A stretch of 64,000 nucleotides of DNA from HGW-17 sp938004375 (GTDB lineage Bacteria > Myxococcota_A > Polyangia > HGW-17), in assembly GCA_036802685.1 (NCBI GenBank), contig DAIRVS010000005.1:1-64000 (forward strand). The letters run 5' to 3'. Positions 61,682 through 64,000 of the stretch are shown here, one piece after another. Both the position numbers and the translations under genes were made by a program. The stretch's first letter is position 1. The number at the start of each line of letters is the position of its first letter. The notes below the pieces were generated by a model. It was not told the DNA's origin. It did not search any database and saw only the letters and a program-made list of their open reading frames with translations.

Positions 61682-62023
61682 TCAGAACAGCGGATTGTTC
61701 TGTAAGAAGGAGGCCATGGGACCGAGCTCCTCGGCAGCGATGGCCTGGGCTTTCTCGCGGCAGCGGTCGATCACCAGATTGAAGCAGGCGGCGACGAGAT
61801 CCTCGGTCATCTCCCGATCCTGCAGATCCATCAGGCTGGGGCTGAGGGTGACCCGGCGAATCCGCATGTTGGCGGTGGCCTCGATGGTGACCATGCCGCC
61901 GCCGGTCTCGGCGATGACGGTTTCGGAGGCGGTGCGCTGTTGCATCTTTTCCAGTTTGGCCGGGAGCTCGTTGAGGCCCGGCAGGAACGAGCCAAGGGCG
62001 GAGAAGTCCATCGGTGTCGGCAT
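61682..62023 (-). CDS. ybaB: YbaB/EbfC nucleoid-associated protein
   Basis: The 113-aa product has the YbaB pattern (LEKMQQRTASETVIAETGGG, VTIEATANMRIRRVTLSPSL, DLQDREMTEDLVAACFNLVI). A small DNA-binding dimer normally encoded between dnaX and recR, as here. Confidence 0.95.
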   Translation of the reverse strand: MPTPMDFSALGSFLPGLNELPAKLEKMQQRTASETVIAETGGGMVTIEATANMRIRRVTLSPSLMDLQDREMTEDLVAACFNLVIDRCREKAQAIAAEELGPMASFLQNNPLF

Positions 62024-62036
62024 GGGTCCCTCGTGT

Positions 62037-63815
62037 TCAGGTCAGGTCGGTGAAGTCGACGATCTCCCCTTGCATGCGGTCCAAAAGTAGGCGTACGAAG
62101 GGGTGGTTCTTCATCTCTTCCTCCTGACGCTTCCAATCGGTGGCGACCTGGCGCTCGCGGACCTCCCGGGCCGAGGTGGCCAGGGTGACGCCCTGGGGGG
62201 CCACGGCGAGCTCGGTGGGCAAGGGTGGTTTGTCCGAGAGGGTCAGGAGGATGCCGCAGGAGACGCCCAGGTGGGCGGTTAGTTGGTCCTCGAGCACCTG
62301 GGTGTTGTCCAGCAGGCGGGTGTGGCTGAAATCGTGCTTGCCCCGGGCGAACCAGATATGCACGACCGTGCGTCCGTTCTCCTGCTGCGCGCCGCAGAAG
62401 CGTCCGTCATCGAGCAACATGCTCAGGGTGGGGAACGTGGGCCGCAGCACGGAGATGAAAGCCAGCCAGGTCTGGAGGTCGATGGTCGGCGACGGTGATG
62501 GTGACGGTGACGGTGACGGTGACGGTGACGGTGACGGTGACGGTCGCGGTGACGGTGACGGTGACGGTGACGGTGACGGTGACGGTCGCGGTCGCGGTTT
62601 TGGCGAAGGGGTAGGAGCGGCAGACGGCGCCGGGACGCCTGCGCGCGGTCCTGGGATTCCCCCGGCCGGCCGGCCCTGTTCCAGGCTCTCGAGCCGGGAG
62701 AACAGGTCGGTCAGCGGCACCAGCGGCTGGGCCAGCAACAGTTCACAGAACAGCATCTCGAGGGCCAACCGGGCCGAGCTGGCCCGAGCGATCTGATCGA
62801 TGCCCAGAAATACACGGGAGAACAGATGGTAGACGTGGTCGACCGGGTAGGCGGCGGTGCGCTCCTGTATTTCGTTGAGCTCCTCGGGCGTGAGGGAGAG
62901 GAAGCGCCCGGGATTTCCGGTGAGCCGGCATAGGACGAGGTCGCGAAACGCGGTGGCCAGCGCCTTGGTGAAATGGACCAGATCACTGCCATCGGTGAAG
63001 ACCGTCTCGAGGATGGTGAACACTCCCTCGCGATCGCGTGCCAACAGCGCGAAGGCCATCTGTAAAAGGGCGCGCCGGTCCGAGAGGCCGAGCACGTGGG
63101 ACACCTCGGCGGCCGTGAGCTCGCCGTCGGTGTGGTGGGCGAGCACCTGGTCGAGCAGGCTCAGGCTGTCGCGCACGCTCCCCTCGCCCTCGAGGGCGAT
63201 GATGCGCAGGGCATCGCGGGAGGCGGTGAAACCCTCGCTCTGGAGCAGGCCCATCAGGTACGAGGTGAGCACGTCGGTGTCGACCCGGTGGAAGTCGAAG
63301 CGTTGCACGCGGGACAGGATGGTCGCCGGGATCTTGTGAGGCTCGGTCGTCGCCAGGATGAAGATCACGTGGGGTGGCGGCTCCTCGAGGGTCTTGAGCA
63401 GCGCGTTGAACGCCGACGTGGTGAGCATGTGCACCTCGTCGATGATGACGATGCGGTAGCGCCCGGAGGACGGCATGTAGCGGATGTCCTCGCGTAGGGC
63501 GCGAACGCTGTCGACCCCGGTGTTGGTGGCGCCGTCGATCTCGAGGACGTCCACGTCCTTCGAGGCCGCGATGTCCGCGCAGTGCTGACAGCGGTTGCAC
63601 GGGTTCACGGTGGGACCTTCGACGCAGTTCAGCGATTTGGCCAGGATGCGGGCGGTGGTGGTCTTGCCGGTGCCCCGCGCACCGGTGAACAGGAAGGCGT
63701 GGTGGACGCGTCCGCCGGTGATGGCGTTGCCCAGGATGGTGACGATGTGGTCCTGTCCGACGAGCTCGGCGAAGGTCTGCGGACGGTATCGGCGGGCGAG
63801 AACGAGATAGGCCAC
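62037..63815 (-). CDS. dnaX: DNA polymerase III subunits tau/gamma
   Basis: The 592-aa product begins MAYLVLARRYRPQTFAELVGQ and has Walker A (GARGTGKTTTARIL ~44-57), zinc-binding Cys (CNRCQHC region ~64-80), Walker B (IIDEVHML ~125) and the SRC-like sensor (ATILSRVQRFDFH). It is the clamp-loader ATPase. The region between domain III and the C-terminal domain is a Ser-Pro repeat. No A-AAA-AAG slippery sequence is visible, so a frameshift-derived gamma form is not supported. It heads the dnaX-ybaB-recR operon. Confidence 0.96.
   Translation of the reverse strand: MAYLVLARRYRPQTFAELVGQDHIVTILGNAITGGRVHHAFLFTGARGTGKTTTARILAKSLNCVEGPTVNPCNRCQHCADIAASKDVDVLEIDGATNTGVDSVRALREDIRYMPSSGRYRIVIIDEVHMLTTSAFNALLKTLEEPPPHVIFILATTEPHKIPATILSRVQRFDFHRVDTDVLTSYLMGLLQSEGFTASRDALRIIALEGEGSVRDSLSLLDQVLAHHTDGELTAAEVSHVLGLSDRRALLQMAFALLARDREGVFTILETVFTDGSDLVHFTKALATAFRDLVLCRLTGNPGRFLSLTPEELNEIQERTAAYPVDHVYHLFSRVFLGIDQIARASSARLALEMLFCELLLAQPLVPLTDLFSRLESLEQGRPAGGIPGPRAGVPAPSAAPTPSPKPRPRPSPSPSPSPSPSPRPSPSPSPSPSPSPSPSPSPTIDLQTWLAFISVLRPTFPTLSMLLDDGRFCGAQQENGRTVVHIWFARGKHDFSHTRLLDNTQVLEDQLTAHLGVSCGILLTLSDKPPLPTELAVAPQGVTLATSAREVRERQVATDWKRQEEEMKNHPFVRLLLDRMQGEIVDFTDLT
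62487..62598 (-). repeat. GGTGAC hexamer repeat inside dnaX
   Basis: About 18 hexamers, mostly GGTGAC with a few GGTCGC, encode the Ser-Pro repeat linker of DnaX. Length can change by whole hexamers without a frameshift. Confidence 0.95.
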
Positions 63816-63837
63816 GGCTGGTTCCGGAAAAAGGAAC

Positions 63838-63937
63838 AGCCCTTGAGGCTCCAGGCACCCGCTCGTACAGCTACCGTTGCTTCCTTCCGGACCTGGCGGG
63901 GTTCACAAAACTTGCGTCGCCCGGAGCCTCAAGGGCT
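63838..63937 (-). ncRNA. ffs: Bacterial SRP RNA (4.5S type)
   Basis: On the minus strand a ~100-nt hairpin RNA is bounded by perfect 15-base arms (63838-63852 and 63923-63937) and contains the conserved SRP domain IV core GGTCCGGAAGGAAGCAAC (GGAA tetraloop and asymmetric loop). It binds Ffh for membrane targeting. It starts only 4 bp after the tRNA-Ser 3' end, so both are cut from one transcript. Confidence 0.96.
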
Positions 63938-63941
63938 GCGG

Positions 63942-64000
<59 letters not shown>

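Overview
The window is GC-rich, densely coded DNA that looks like a member of the Myxococcota (former Deltaproteobacteria). The evidence is gene content: FHA- and zinc-ribbon/GYF-containing TonB-like proteins of the GltG/GltJ type, ExbB/ExbD proteins beside very large TPR-like periplasmic proteins, a Ser/Thr kinase with PEGA repeats, Asp-rich lipoprotein linkers, a MYXO-CTERM-like C-terminal tag, and FG-GAP and DUF2341 surface proteins. A run of exactly 100 N (9927-10026) inside a 17-bp tandem repeat shows a scaffolded draft assembly. Class-level placement is not possible from sequence reading alone.

Layout. 1-950 (minus): start of a NuoE-like gene behind rex, with a sigma70 promoter overlapped by two Rex boxes. 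1166-9857: a large lipoprotein, a Tat-exported metallophosphoesterase, a TldD/TldE pair and a beta-propeller-like lipoprotein. 9858-14695: two GltG-like paralogues (one without FHA) separated and followed by repeat-rich spacers, and a small secreted protein. 14866-19806: PEGA Ser/Thr kinase, then purM and a purN-DUF523 fusion. 19833-28097: pilMNOPQ and a lipoprotein; PilQ is about twice the usual size because of a ~700-residue coiled coil. 28196-32141: NtrC-type sigma54 activator, GltJ-like protein, and a small double-HTH protein. 32142-32834 is non-coding.

32835-37624 (plus): two coupled surface-protein genes. 37616-43640 (minus): flippase-like membrane protein, double cNMP-binding protein, V4R-like protein, FliA-type sigma factor, DUF296 protein, lipoprotein and ribbon-helix-helix protein. 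43773-48623 (minus): ftsZ, ftsA, a membrane lipoprotein, and thymidine phosphorylase. 48814-60942 (plus): a gliding-type envelope machine with a coiled-coil exported protein, two giant TPR-like proteins, a TPR lipoprotein, an 82-aa exported protein, then ExbB and two ExbD. 61063-64000 (minus): recR, ybaB, dnaX, SRP RNA and tRNA-Ser(GGA), the classical order tRNA-ffs-dnaX-ybaB-recR.

How the parts fit. Two envelope-spanning motility or trafficking systems sit within about 50 kb: the type IV pilus alignment/secretin complex (PilMNOPQ) and an Agl-Glt-like proton-driven complex (ExbB/ExbD motor, GltG/GltJ TonB-like couplers, TPR periplasmic and lipoprotein partners). Neither set has its pilus ATPases, pilin or MglA in the window, so motility itself is an inference. 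The rest is housekeeping (division, purine synthesis, DNA replication/repair, SRP) and signal transduction.
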